Below are positions 35,530 to 43,853 of a DNA stretch of 64,000 nt, in pieces. The translations under genes and the position numbers were made by a program. The stretch comes from Streptomyces sp. NBC_00249. Its GTDB lineage: Bacteria; Actinomycetota; Actinomycetes; Streptomycetales; Streptomycetaceae. The notes beneath the pieces were generated by a model that worked only from the letters and a program-made list of their open reading frames with translations, was not told the origin of the DNA and ran no database searches. Each line of letters begins with the position of its first letter. Positions within the stretch are counted from its first letter, which is position 1. The stretch covers positions 62,001 to 126,000 of the forward strand of contig NZ_JAPEMV010000012.1 of assembly GCF_026342355.1 (NCBI RefSeq), in the 5' to 3' direction.

Positions 35530-36812
35530 TGGTCGAGCTGGCCCGTGAGTCGCTGCACATCTCGGTGTGGGACCCGGTGGCGACGTCGATGAACTTCCTC
35601 AACGAGATCGCCGGCCGCTTCCCGGACGCGATCTCCCTCGCGGCCGGGCGCCCCTGGGACGGTTTCCACGGTCCGGCCGACCTCCCCCGGTACCTGCGCG
35701 TCTTCGAGGAGCACCTCGCGGCGTCCGGGACGTCGCCGGAGGGGATCCGGTCGCAGCTGATGCAGTACGGCAGGACCAACGGGGTGCTCGGCGAGCTCAT
35801 CGCGCGGACGCTGGCGAACGACGAGGGCATCACCGCGGACCCGGAGGCGATCGCGGTCACCACGGGCTGCCAGGAGGCGATGGTCATCGCGCTGCGCGGC
35901 CTGTGCGCGCGTCCCGGCGACGTCGTGCTCGCCGTGGAGCCCTGCTACGTCGGGCTCAGCGGCGCGGCACGGCTGCTCGGGATCGAGGTCGTACCGGTGC
36001 CGGAGGGGCCCGGCGGGCTCGATCCGGCGGCCGTCGCGGAGGCCGCGCGCGCCGTACGGGCCGGGGGCCGCGTCCCGAAGGCGCTGTACGTCGTACCGAA
36101 CTTCTCCAACCCGTCCGGTGTCTCGCTGCCGACGGCGGCCAGGCGGGCGCTGCTGGACGTCGCGGAGGCCGAGGACCTGATCGTGCTGGAGGACGACCCG
36201 TACGGCCTGTTCGGCCTCGACGACCGGCCCCGTACCTCGCTCAAGGCCCTCGACCGGGGCACGCGGGTGGTCTACCTCGGCTCGTTCGCGAAGTCCTGTT
36301 TCCCCGGCGCGCGGGTCGGATACCTGGTGGCCGACCAGCCGGTCGTCGCCCGCGACGGGCGGCGCACGCTGCTCGCCCAGGAGCTGTCGGCGGTCAAGAG
36401 CATGCTCACGGTCAACACCTCGCCGGTGGCGCAGGCGGTGATCGGCGGCCTGCTGGTCGAGTCGGGTTGTAGCCTGCGGGCCGCCGCCCGGGAGAAGACC
36501 GCCTTCTACCGGCGCGGGCTGCGCGCGCTGCTGGCCGCGCTGGAGGAGCACTTCCCGGACGCGGCCGGGCGGGGCATCCGCTGGACGGCGCCGAGCGGCG
36601 GGTTCTTCGTGGTGCTGGAGGTGCCCGTGCCGGCCGACGAGAAGCTGCTGGAGCTGTCCGCCGAGCGGTACGGGGTGCTGTGGACGCCCATGCGGTTCTT
36701 CTACGCCGACGGCGGGACGCACGCGCTGCGGCTGTCGTGCAGCGCCCTGGAGCCCGGGCGGATCGCCGAGGGCGTCGCACGGCTCGCCCGGCTGCTGGCC
36801 GAGGTCGTCTGA
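35529..36812 (+). CDS. PLP-dependent class I/II aminotransferase (HpgT-like)
   Basis: A 427-residue fold-type I aminotransferase. The cofactor Lys lies in GSFAKSCFPGARVGY; the Asn/Pro loop is VVPNFSNPSGVSLP and the pyridine-N Asp is in VLEDDPYGLF. It belongs to the AAT branch with a short N-terminal MocR-like relation that includes hydroxyphenylglycine aminotransferases. With HmaS and the GlcD-type oxidase it would complete the route by transaminating 4-hydroxybenzoylformate. GTG 35529 overlaps the TAG of the racemase. A role on a sugar is less likely, since sugar aminotransferases are of another family. Confidence 0.85.
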   Translation: MVELARESLHISVWDPVATSMNFLNEIAGRFPDAISLAAGRPWDGFHGPADLPRYLRVFEEHLAASGTSPEGIRSQLMQYGRTNGVLGELIARTLANDEGITADPEAIAVTTGCQEAMVIALRGLCARPGDVVLAVEPCYVGLSGAARLLGIEVVPVPEGPGGLDPAAVAEAARAVRAGGRVPKALYVVPNFSNPSGVSLPTAARRALLDVAEAEDLIVLEDDPYGLFGLDDRPRTSLKALDRGTRVVYLGSFAKSCFPGARVGYLVADQPVVARDGRRTLLAQELSAVKSMLTVNTSPVAQAVIGGLLVESGCSLRAAAREKTAFYRRGLRALLAALEEHFPDAAGRGIRWTAPSGGFFVVLEVPVPADEKLLELSAERYGVLWTPMRFFYADGGTHALRLSCSALEPGRIAEGVARLARLLAEVV

Positions 36813-36911
36813 GCGGCACCGGGCCCGACTGCGCAACTCCGGAGACGACCAACTCCCGTCAGGACAACGAGACTTGGGACCAGGATTGGCAGGGCAGCGA
36901 AGGGACGTTCC

Positions 36912-37727
36912 ATGAGCGAATCGGACTGGACACCGGCCGAGGTGGCCGAGCTGTACGACAGCTCGTGCCGGATGGCGACGATGTTCAACGACGGGTACGA
37001 GCACCTGGGCTACTGGTACGACGACAAGGACGACGCCAGCGTCGAGGAGGCCGGCAAGCGCCTGACCCGCAAGGTCGTCGACATCCTCGGGCTGCGCCGC
37101 GGCGAGCACCTGCTCGACGCGGGCTGCGGGGTCGGCGCGCCGGCGACCCAGATCGCCCGTGAGGTCGGCGCCCGCGTCACCGGCATCACGATCAGTCCGG
37201 CCGAGTGCGAGGCGGCGGAGAAGCGGGCGGCGAAGGCCGGGCTGTTCCACCGGGTGCGGTTCCAGGTCCGCGACTACCACGAACTGCCGTACGACGAGGG
37301 CCACTTCGACGCCGTGATGGCGATGGAGGCACTGTCGCACTCGGTGGACCTGGCGAAGGCCCTGTCGGAGTTCTACCGCGTGCTCAAGCCGGGCGGGCGC
37401 CTCGCGATCACCGAGACCACCATGGTGCACCCCGACGCCCAGCTGCCGCCGTTCTTCCGCAGCCGCCGCCCGATGACCGCCGACGGCTGGCTGGAGGTCG
37501 TGCGCGGCCTCGGTTTCGTCGTCGAGGAGTGGACGCAGTGCGGCCACCGCGTCTACGGCATGGGCAACCGCTACGTCGCGCGCACCGAGGCGCTGCGCGA
37601 GGAGCTGGTGGCGGAGTTCGGCGCGGAGTTCGTCGACGCGGTCAAGCAGGGCCAGAAGGACATGTTCGCGCCCGGTCCTGAGCACATGGGCTACGTGATC
37701 CTCTGTGCCCGCAAGCCGGCGAGCTGA
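36912..37727 (+). CDS. SAM-dependent methyltransferase (small-molecule O/N-methyltransferase)
   Basis: A 271-residue class I methyltransferase. Motif I is LLDAGCGVGAPATQIA, post-I VTGITISPAE, motif II FDAVMAMEALSHSVD, motif III VLKPGGRLAITETT. This pattern is that of sterol/sarcosine-type and antibiotic sugar methyltransferases. ATG 36912, with a purine-rich GGGACG as a weak ribosome site. It is followed 8 bases later by a mycothiol-type protein and may methylate either the pentose or the aromatic moiety; two other methyltransferases (12900, 23264) have clearer assignments, leaving this one open. Confidence 0.85.
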   Translation: MSESDWTPAEVAELYDSSCRMATMFNDGYEHLGYWYDDKDDASVEEAGKRLTRKVVDILGLRRGEHLLDAGCGVGAPATQIAREVGARVTGITISPAECEAAEKRAAKAGLFHRVRFQVRDYHELPYDEGHFDAVMAMEALSHSVDLAKALSEFYRVLKPGGRLAITETTMVHPDAQLPPFFRSRRPMTADGWLEVVRGLGFVVEEWTQCGHRVYGMGNRYVARTEALREELVAEFGAEFVDAVKQGQKDMFAPGPEHMGYVILCARKPAS

Positions 37728-37734
37728 GGCGGCC

Positions 37735-38385
37735 ATGGCTGACGGCCCGGCGCAGGACGCCGTGTGGGCGCAGGTCGAGGCGGCCCGGCTGCGGCTGGCC
37801 GACCTGCTGGACGGCCTGTCCGACCAGGAGTGGCAGGCCCCGTCGCTGTGCGACGGCTGGCGGGTCCGTGACGTGGCGGCGCACCTGACGCTGCCGCCGA
37901 CGCTCACGGCCGGCGGGTGGATGAAGGAGCTGGTGCGCTCCGGCGGTTCGTTCCACCGGATGATCAGGGAGTCGGCGGTGCGGACGGCCCGCGAGCCGGT
38001 GGGCGAGCTCACCGCGCGGTTGCGCAAGCACGCCGGGTCGCGGCTCGTCCCGCCCGCGCCGGGCGCCGGCGCGGACACGACGGTGATGGACGTGCTGACC
38101 CACAGCCAGGACATCGCCCTCGCACTGGGCCGGGAGATCGAGATCGTGCCGGACGCCGCCCGCGCGGGTCTGGAGAGCCTGTGGCGGCTGCGGTTCCCGT
38201 TCAACCCCCGCAAGGAGCTGCGCGGCATCCGGTTCGTGGCGAGCGACTCGTCCTGGGACGTCGGTGAGGGGCCGGTGGTGACGGGCCGCAGCGCGGCGTT
38301 CCTGCTGGTGCTCACCCACCGGGAGGCCGGGCTGGAGCAGGTGTCGGGCGCGGGTGTGCCGCTGCTGCGGGCCCGTCTCGGCTGA
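37735..38385 (+). CDS. DinB-like / maleylpyruvate isomerase family protein
   Basis: A 216-residue protein with the mycothiol-dependent maleylpyruvate isomerase N-terminal fold: LSDQEWQAPSLCDGWRVRDVAAHLT includes the conserved Trp and the first metal-type His, and MDVLTHSQDIALALG supplies HxxD. Members coordinate a metal and may use mycothiol. Another member is encoded at 49680. ATG 37735 is used because it directly follows the methyltransferase. In enediyne producers thiol-linked detoxification is plausible, but no substrate is known. Confidence 0.75.
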   Translation: MADGPAQDAVWAQVEAARLRLADLLDGLSDQEWQAPSLCDGWRVRDVAAHLTLPPTLTAGGWMKELVRSGGSFHRMIRESAVRTAREPVGELTARLRKHAGSRLVPPAPGAGADTTVMDVLTHSQDIALALGREIEIVPDAARAGLESLWRLRFPFNPRKELRGIRFVASDSSWDVGEGPVVTGRSAAFLLVLTHREAGLEQVSGAGVPLLRARLG

Positions 38386-38416
38386 CCGGCTCCGGAGGAA
38401 CAGCCGCTCGACATCG

Positions 38417-38452
38417 CGCGTCCGCGCCCCGGTCCGCCGGGGCGCGGACGCG
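38417..38452 (+). terminator. Rho-independent terminator
   Basis: A perfect 16-bp GC stem (38417-38432 with 38437-38452), TCCG loop, followed directly by TTTT. Ends the plus-strand unit that finishes at 38385. The rest of the 243-bp gap to 38629 should contain the promoter of the next gene. Confidence 0.9.
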
Positions 38453-38628
38453 TTTTCCCTTCGCGTTTCCCTTCGTGTTCCCTCCGCGCCCGCGTCAACG
38501 GACCGGATGCGATCACTCCCCGCGCAGGTGTTCGACGTCCCGGGACCGATGAGTTTCGCCGGGGCCGGTCGTCTACCTCTTCAGGCGCACGGCCATAGGG
38601 GCGCGTGCCCGACGCACGGGAGAACGAC

Positions 38629-39414
38629 ATGTTGCTGAAGGACAAGGTCGCGATCGTCTACGGGGCCGGCGGTTCGATCGGCTCCGCCGTGGCCCGCGCC
38701 TTCGCCGCCGAGGGCGCGACGGTGCACCTGGCCGGCCGGACCCGGGAGCCGCTCCAGCGCGTCGCCAAGGAGATCGCGAACAGCGGGGGGAGCGCCGCGG
38801 AGGCGGTGCTCGACGTCTTCGACGAGCAGGCGGTGACCGAGCACGCGGCGGCCGTGGTCCGGGAGGCCGGCCGGCTGGACGTGTCGATGAACCTGATCCG
38901 GGTGCCCGGCCTGCAGGGCGTTCCGCTGATCGACATGAGCGTCGAGGACGTGACCTCGCTGCCGCACGCCCAGCTGCGGGCGAACTTCATCACGGCACGG
39001 GCCGCGGCCCGGCACATGGTCGAGCGGGGCAGCGGGGTGATCCTGGCGCTGAACAGCGGCTCGGCGGTCGGGAGCCCGATGATGGGCGGCACCGGCCCGG
39101 GCGACGCGGCGCTGGACGTGCTGATCCGCAACCTGGCCGCCGAGATCGGCCCGGCCGGCGTGCGGGTCGCCGGGATCTGGACCGCGGGCCTGCCGGAGAC
39201 GATCACCCGGGAGAAGCTGGCCGAGCACGGCGCCGTCGTCGACGACGCGGGCCTGGCGGGCATCCTCGCCAACCTCGACCAGATGCGGATGACGAAGAGG
39301 TCGCCGCTGCTGTCCGAAGTGGCCGGTACGGCGGCGTTCCTGGCGTCCGACCTGGCCGGCGCGATCACCGGGACGTTCGTCAACGTCAGCAGCGGCATGT
39401 ACAGCGTCAGCTGA
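38629..39414 (+). CDS. SDR-fold protein lacking the catalytic Tyr and Lys
   Basis: A 261-residue short-chain dehydrogenase fold. The NAD motif AIVYGAGGSIGSAVA is intact, but the NNAG region reads SMNLIRVPG and the YxxxK motif is replaced by TGPGD in GGTGPGDAALDVLIRNL (Tyr to Thr, Lys to Asp); the catalytic Ser remains in LNSGSAVG. It is therefore unlikely to act as a normal oxidoreductase. Start ATG 38629. It may be a non-redox enzyme, a ligand-binding protein or a subunit of an oligomer. Followed by a small terminator and converging with the nucleotidylyltransferase. Confidence 0.8.
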   Translation: MLLKDKVAIVYGAGGSIGSAVARAFAAEGATVHLAGRTREPLQRVAKEIANSGGSAAEAVLDVFDEQAVTEHAAAVVREAGRLDVSMNLIRVPGLQGVPLIDMSVEDVTSLPHAQLRANFITARAAARHMVERGSGVILALNSGSAVGSPMMGGTGPGDAALDVLIRNLAAEIGPAGVRVAGIWTAGLPETITREKLAEHGAVVDDAGLAGILANLDQMRMTKRSPLLSEVAGTAAFLASDLAGAITGTFVNVSSGMYSVS

Positions 39415-39428
39415 CGGTACGGCGGGAG

Positions 39429-39452
39429 CCCGGTACGGCGGGGGCCGTACCG
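39429..39452. terminator. Hairpin terminator
   Basis: A 10-bp stem CCGGTACGGC paired with GCCGTACCGG around a GGGG loop, between converging genes. Confidence 0.6.
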
Positions 39453-39462
39453 GACCCGGCCC

Positions 39463-40542
39463 TCAGGCCGCGGTCATCTCGACCGAGGCGTGGTCGCCGA
39501 TCACGAGGCGGTGGCCGGGATCGCCCTGCTCACCCGGGCCGACGGTGGCGAACCGGCCGACGACGGAGCCTCGCAGGCCCCGGGGCGTGCAGATGTGGGC
39601 GCCCTGGAGCACGACCGAATCGGCCAGGTGGGTGCCGCGCACCACGCAGTCGCGTCCGATGGAGGTTCCCGGTCCGACCCGGCTGTCCTCGATCAGGGTG
39701 CCCGCGCCGATGATCGCCGGCCCTTCGATCAGGGAACGGACCACCCGGGCGCCCGCCTCGATGACGACCTGGCCGCGCAGTTCGCTGGCCGGGTCGACCT
39801 CGCCCCTGACGTCGGTGCGCAGCTCCCCCAGCAGCCGGCGGTTGCACTGCAGGACGTCGTCGGCCCGGCCGACGTCCTTCCAGAAGCCGCTGTACCGGCG
39901 GGCGACGACCTGTTCCCCCCGGTCGATCAGCCACTGGACGGCGTCGGTGATCTCCAGTTCGCCGCGGGCGCTGGGCGAGATGGCGTCGGTGGCGGCGTGG
40001 ACGGCCGCGGTGAAGTAGTACAGGCCGACGACGGCGAGGTCGGTGCGCGGGTGCGGGGGCTTCTCCACCAGGCGCAGCACCGCGCCGTCCGGGTCGAGCT
40101 CGGCCACTCCGTACGCCCGCGGGTCCGCGACCTTCTGCACCAGGAGGCCGGCGGCGGGGCGGCGGGCGCGGAACTCTCCGACTGCGGCGGCGACCGCGCC
40201 GGTGGCGTCGGCGAGGATGTTGTCGCCCAGGTACATCAGGAAGTCGTCGTCGCCGAGGAAGGGGCGGGCCGTCCGCACCGCGTGGGCCAGTCCCCTCGGC
40301 TGGTCCTGCCGCAGGTAGGTGAGCCGCACCCCGAAGCGGGAGCCGTCTCCCATGGCCGTCTCGATCACCTCCGCCCAGTCGCCGGTGAGGAGGCAGACCT
40401 CCGTCGCGCCCAGCTCCCGCAGGTGGGCGACCACGTGCTCCAGGACCGGTTTGTTCGCGAGCGGGATGAGTTGTTTCGGGGTGGAGTACGTGAAGGGACG
40501 GAGGCGGACTCCGGATCCGCCCGTCAGCACCAGTGCCTTCAT
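39463..40542 (-). CDS. Glucose-1-phosphate nucleotidylyltransferase, long type with LbH domain
   Basis: A 359-residue enzyme. N-terminal MKALVLTGGSGVRLRPFTYSTPKQLIPL is the pyrophosphorylase signature with the catalytic Arg and Lys; LMYLGDNIL holds the metal Asp; VEKPPHP contacts the sugar. The C-terminal part (about residue 250 on) has hexapeptide repeats of a left-handed beta-helix, as in StrD, SgcA1 and other antibiotic enzymes of this length. It makes UDP- or dTDP-glucose for the sugar pathway; the downstream UDP-type enzymes suggest UTP, but such enzymes are often promiscuous. Monocistronic with its own cluster-type promoter element. Confidence 0.92.
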   Translation of the reverse strand: MKALVLTGGSGVRLRPFTYSTPKQLIPLANKPVLEHVVAHLRELGATEVCLLTGDWAEVIETAMGDGSRFGVRLTYLRQDQPRGLAHAVRTARPFLGDDDFLMYLGDNILADATGAVAAAVGEFRARRPAAGLLVQKVADPRAYGVAELDPDGAVLRLVEKPPHPRTDLAVVGLYYFTAAVHAATDAISPSARGELEITDAVQWLIDRGEQVVARRYSGFWKDVGRADDVLQCNRRLLGELRTDVRGEVDPASELRGQVVIEAGARVVRSLIEGPAIIGAGTLIEDSRVGPGTSIGRDCVVRGTHLADSVVLQGAHICTPRGLRGSVVGRFATVGPGEQGDPGHRLVIGDHASVEMTAA

Positions 40543-40590
40543 CAGCGATCGTCTCCTGATGCGTAGAGGGACGGTTCCGGGCCGGTTCCC

Positions 40591-40632
40591 ATCCCACCCC
40601 GCGGGGCCCCTGCGGCTCATCTCCTGGAGTGC
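40591..40632 (-). promoter_or_regulatory. Cluster promoter element, site 7 (nucleotidylyltransferase)
   Basis: Minus strand: GCACT (40632-40628), CCAG, GAGATG (40623-40618), 21 bases, TGGGAT (40596-40591), 48 bases before the ATG at 40542. The hexamer is the least typical of the set. Confidence 0.55.
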
Positions 40633-40662
40633 CGTGCGGGCCGCCCGTTCAGGTCGCCCGTC

Positions 40663-41583
40663 TCAGAAGGGGTAGCGGACGCCCGTCAGCCGCTCCGACT
40701 CCTCCCAGAGCCGCTGCCGGACGCGCGGATCGCGGGCGGAGCGGCCGGGGCGGGCGGGGCCGACCGGTCCCCTTGTCTCCGTCGGGCCGAGCGGGCCGTA
40801 GAACTCCCCGCCGCGGGCCGTGGGATCGGTGGCGGCGCGCAGCCCGGCGAGCATGCCGAGTTCCGCCGGCTGGAGGAACAGCGGGGCGAGCGGGCGGCCG
40901 AGGGTGCGCAGGGCGGCGGGGAAGTCACGGCCGAGGCCGGTGGCGGCGAGGCCGGGGTGGGCGGCGAGCGAGACGGTGTCCGCGCCGGACCCGGCCAGCC
41001 TGTGCTGGAGTTCCAGGGCGAACAGCAGGTTGGCGAGCTTGGACCGGCTGTACGCCCGGTAGCGCCCGTAGCGGCGGTCGCCGTCGAGGTCGTCGAAGTC
41101 GATCCGGCCCAGCTTGTGGAGGTAGCTGCTGATCGTCACGACCCGGGCGCCGGGGCGGGCCCGCAGGGCGTCCAGGAGGAGGCCGGTGAGCGCGAAGTGG
41201 CCGAGGTGGTTGGTGGCGAACTGCAGCTCGAAGCCGTCGACGGTGCGGACCTCCGGGGTCCACATCACGCCCGCGTTGTTGATCAGCAGGTCGATGCCGG
41301 GGCAGAGGTCGCCGAGCTCCTTGGCCGCGTCCCGTACGGAGGCCTGGTCCGCGAGGTCGAGCGGGACGACGGTGAGTTCGGCGGCGGGGACGGCGGCCCG
41401 CAGCCGGGCGGCGGCCGCGGCCGCCTTGTCCACGTCGCGTACGGCGAGCACCACATGGGCGCCGCGCCGCGCGAGGGCCCGCGCCGTCTCGAAGCCGATG
41501 CCGGAGCTCGCCCCGGTGATCACGGCCGTCCGTCCGCTCTGGTCCGGGACCTGTTCCTCGGTCCACTGCTGCCGCGCGCCCAT
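40663..41583 (-). CDS. Short-chain dehydrogenase/reductase (retinol-dehydrogenase-like)
   Basis: A 306-residue classical SDR with all motifs: VITGASSGIGFETA (cofactor), LLINNAGVM, TISSYLHK (Ser) and YRAYSRSKLANLL (Tyr-x-x-x-Lys). RDVDKAAAAAARL after strand 2 suggests NADP. It lies 75 bases downstream of a 23-codon ORF and probably shares its promoter and the TTGCCAA-type operator at 41811. It thus belongs to the XRE-regulated group rather than to the GAGATG group. Substrate unknown. Confidence 0.88.
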   Translation of the reverse strand: MGARQQWTEEQVPDQSGRTAVITGASSGIGFETARALARRGAHVVLAVRDVDKAAAAAARLRAAVPAAELTVVPLDLADQASVRDAAKELGDLCPGIDLLINNAGVMWTPEVRTVDGFELQFATNHLGHFALTGLLLDALRARPGARVVTISSYLHKLGRIDFDDLDGDRRYGRYRAYSRSKLANLLFALELQHRLAGSGADTVSLAAHPGLAATGLGRDFPAALRTLGRPLAPLFLQPAELGMLAGLRAATDPTARGGEFYGPLGPTETRGPVGPARPGRSARDPRVRQRLWEESERLTGVRYPF

Positions 41584-41658
41584 CGTGGAGCTCCTTGTCG
41601 TCGGTGGGACCTGAGGAGTGCGAGGGGGGCGGCCGGCCGGCGGCCGGGCCACCAGGGG

Positions 41659-41730
41659 TCAGGGCCAGTCGACGTTCTCGCCGGAGGCGGCCACGGCGGA
41701 CGGGCGGGCGGCGTTGAGGACGGTTCTCAT
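41659..41730 (-). CDS. Candidate 23-residue peptide ORF
   Basis: ATG at 41730 with GAGGAG seven bases upstream, 23 codons, stop TGA at 41659. The peptide begins MRTVLNAARP, has an Ala/Ser-rich middle and ends GENVDWP. It is preceded by a good promoter (TTGCCA, 17 bases, TAGCTT; 41822 to about 41794 on the minus strand) overlapping a perfect 18-base palindrome. Too short for gene finders. It could be an uORF-like leader, or a signalling peptide read by the TPR-type regulator at 42556. Expression is not shown. Confidence 0.5.
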   Translation of the reverse strand: MRTVLNAARPSAVAASGENVDWP

Positions 41731-41810
41731 GGCGGGCTCCTCGAGGGAATGGGCGGTTCTGACCGTGCCGGACGTCTTTCGTGTGAGGAAGCTAGCGAAG
41801 CCCGCCCGAA

Positions 41811-41838
41811 CTGGCAATTAATTGCCAGACTTTGGCAA
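41811..41838. promoter_or_regulatory. Operator palindrome CTGGCAATTAATTGCCAG plus TTGGCAA half-site
   Basis: An 18-base perfect palindrome (41811-41828) followed by TTTGGCAA (41831-41838). Its TTGCCA half forms the -35 of the minus-strand promoter for the peptide ORF and SDR, so a bound protein would directly control RNA polymerase. Related TTGCCAA boxes occur at 42312, 42354 and 43854-43886. Confidence 0.65.
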
Positions 41839-41890
41839 CTAGCCGGGGCCCACCCGGCGGAACCCCCTGGTCAGAGCGGGCCCGCACAGC

Positions 41891-41928
41891 ACCGCGCCCC
41901 GCCGGAGGACGTTCCGGCGGGGCGCGGT
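41891..41928 (-). terminator. Hairpin terminator after the carrier-protein gene
   Basis: A perfect 16-bp stem (41891-41906 with 41913-41928), 6-base loop, directly downstream of the minus-strand carrier-protein gene. Confidence 0.85.
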
Positions 41929-41947
41929 GGGCGGAGCTGCGGGGCGG

Positions 41948-42241
41948 TCAGGCGGCCCTGGAGGCGCGGGCGGAGTCGCTCCGGGGGCGCAGGGAGTGGA
42001 CCAGGCGGACCTGGTCGCCGAGGTTGCGCTGCGACATGGCGGACAGGGAGACGGTGACGCCGAATCTCTCCCCGATCCTGCGCACCAGCCGTGTCATCAG
42101 CAGGGAGTCGCCGCCCCGGGCGAAGAAGTCGGAGTGCTCGGTCAGGCCGGAGGCGCCGAGCAGCTCGCTCCAGCTCTTGATCATGAACTCCCGTACGTCA
42201 CCGTCCGGTTCGGTGACGACTGCGCATCGGTCAGGGGTCAT
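41948..42241 (-). CDS. Free-standing peptidyl/acyl carrier protein
   Basis: A 97-residue carrier domain. FFARGGDSLLMTRLVRRIGERFGV holds the phosphopantetheine Ser in the DSL form typical of NRPS-type PCPs. ATG 42241 has AGGAG eight bases upstream. No adenylation enzyme is adjacent; the neighbours are a proline-dehydrogenase-like protein and a PPTase, so it may carry an amino acid to be oxidised. Its minus-strand promoter (TTGTCA, 17 bases, TACGCT) is flanked by TTGCCAA/TTGGCAA boxes. Confidence 0.88.
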   Translation of the reverse strand: MTPDRCAVVTEPDGDVREFMIKSWSELLGASGLTEHSDFFARGGDSLLMTRLVRRIGERFGVTVSLSAMSQRNLGDQVRLVHSLRPRSDSARASRAA

Positions 42242-42311
42242 GGAGGCCACTCCTGTAGGCATCGTCACCATCGGACGGGTGGGAATCGGGCGGGCGCTCC
42301 CAGCCCTCGTA

Positions 42312-42360
42312 TTGCCAAAGAGCGTACGACAATCACGCCAATCTGACAACGACTTGGCAA
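42312..42360. promoter_or_regulatory. Promoter of carrier-protein gene with flanking TTGCCAA and TTGGCAA boxes
   Basis: TTGCCAA at 42312-42318 and TTGGCAA at 42354-42360 flank a minus-strand promoter with -35 TTGTCA and -10 TACGCT spaced 17 bases. The 314-bp stretch 42242-42555 holds this promoter and, on the other side, that of the regulator; around 42470 there is TCTGGCAC and AGCCAATT, a weaker copy. No gene is seen in it. Confidence 0.6.
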
Positions 42361-42555
42361 CGTTGAAGGCAAGAGGCCTGGCCCCGAACCCCCTCACCAG
42401 GAGTTCGTCCGCACAGGGCATCGGGGGCGAAATGATTGCTGCCTGCACATTTGTTGGATACCATCTGGCACAAGAGAAGCCAATTATGTGACACGGCAGC
42501 GGCAAACCGGCCCGGACCGAACCTTCGCAGGCCATTCACCGTGGGGGGCACACAG

Positions 42556-43791
42556 GTGCTGGAGCAGCCATCCTTTGGTCGTCGGCTGAAGCGACTGAGG
42601 ACCGAGCGGGGCCTTTCGCAGGCCGCCCTGGCCGGCGACGGCATGTCGACCGGCTACCTGTCGCGCCTGGAGTCGGGTGCCAGGCAGCCCACCGAGCGCG
42701 CCGTGGCACATCTTGCCCAGCAGCTCGGGGTGCCCGTGGCGGAGTTCGAGCAGTCCCGGGCCGTCTCGCTCGCGCAGAGCCTGTCGCTGGCCACCTCCCT
42801 CGAATCGGACGAGACGAGCGAGAAGCTGGCCGAAGCGCTGGAGTCCTCGCACGGCCAGGACCCCATGCTGCGCTGGCAGGCCCTGTGGCTGCTCGCGCAG
42901 TGGAAGCGCCGCCACGGCGAACAGGCCGCCGAGCGCGCCTACCTGGACGAACTCGTCGCGGTCAGCGAGGAGATCGGGCTCGCGGAGCTGCGCGCCCGGG
43001 CGCTGACCCAGCTCGCCCGCTCCCTGCGGGTGTCCGGTGAGATCATCCCGGCGGTCGAGGCCGCGACGACGGCCTACCGGCTGGCGCGGGACCACAGCGG
43101 CTCCTCCCAGGACGTCGCCGCGGCCCTGCTGGTGCTGGTGTCGGTGGAGGCGGAGGCCGGCCGGCTGCCCGACGCCCGGCGGCACGCGGACGAGCTGACC
43201 CGGCTGGTCGAGGGACGGTCCGACGCCCTGTGGGCCGAGGCCGTCTGGACGGCGGGCGCGCTGCGGGTGCGCCAGGGCGAGTTCAGCGCAGCGCAGGAGC
43301 TCTTCGAACAGGCCCTGGAGGGCTTCGACAGCCGCGAGAACCTCACGCTGTGGCTGCGGCTGCGGGTCGCCATGGCCGAGCTGCACCTGCAGAAGTTCCC
43401 GCCGGAGCCCGATGCCGCGCAGCGGTGCATCGAGGCCGCCGAGGCGGGCCTGCCCTTCGCCCGCACTCCGGCGCTGGAGCAGGCCCTGACGGCTCTGCGG
43501 GCGCATCTCGCCTTCCACGAGGGCCGGTTCGAGGACGCCCGCGCCCTGCTGAACCGGCTCGACGGCGCCGACGTACGGCTGTCCTACCGCACCCGGATCC
43601 GGCTCGACGTGCTGGACAACCAGCTGCTCCTGCTCACCGGCGAGGAGGAGGAAGGCCTGGCCGGGCTGCAGCGGCTCGCCGCGCAGGCCCAGGAGACCTC
43701 CAACATCGATCTCGCCGCGGAGATCTGGCGGCTCGCCGCGGAGTCCCTCATGAAGGCACGGCGCCAGGCGCCCACCGACTCCCGTTCCTGA
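42556..43791 (+). CDS. XRE-family transcriptional regulator with C-terminal TPR domain
   Basis: About 411 residues. The N-terminal HTH_XRE (residues 3-65) reads FGRRLKRLRTERGLSQAAL then STGYLSRLESGARQPT; the remainder is all-helical with degenerate tetratricopeptide repeats (for example RRHADELTRL, ARALLNRL). HTH plus TPR is the layout of RRNPP-type peptide receptors, and also of several Streptomyces regulators of unknown ligand. GTG 42556 (GGGGGG upstream) or GTG 42541. TTGCCAA-type boxes lie before the neighbouring SDR/peptide, PCP and proline-dehydrogenase genes, so it probably controls them. Confidence 0.88.
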   Translation: MLEQPSFGRRLKRLRTERGLSQAALAGDGMSTGYLSRLESGARQPTERAVAHLAQQLGVPVAEFEQSRAVSLAQSLSLATSLESDETSEKLAEALESSHGQDPMLRWQALWLLAQWKRRHGEQAAERAYLDELVAVSEEIGLAELRARALTQLARSLRVSGEIIPAVEAATTAYRLARDHSGSSQDVAAALLVLVSVEAEAGRLPDARRHADELTRLVEGRSDALWAEAVWTAGALRVRQGEFSAAQELFEQALEGFDSRENLTLWLRLRVAMAELHLQKFPPEPDAAQRCIEAAEAGLPFARTPALEQALTALRAHLAFHEGRFEDARALLNRLDGADVRLSYRTRIRLDVLDNQLLLLTGEEEEGLAGLQRLAAQAQETSNIDLAAEIWRLAAESLMKARRQAPTDSRS

Positions 43792-43800
43792 GTCCGCCCT

Positions 43801-43838
43801 CCCCGGAGCCGTCCCCCGCCCCAAGGCCGGCTCCGGGG
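43801..43838 (+). terminator. Possible terminator after the XRE regulator
   Basis: CCCCGGAGCCG (43801-43811) pairs with CGGCTCCGGGG (43828-43838) around a 16-base loop; longer loop than usual, so moderate strength. Confidence 0.45.
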
Positions 43839-43853
43839 GCTCGGCGCGCCCAA

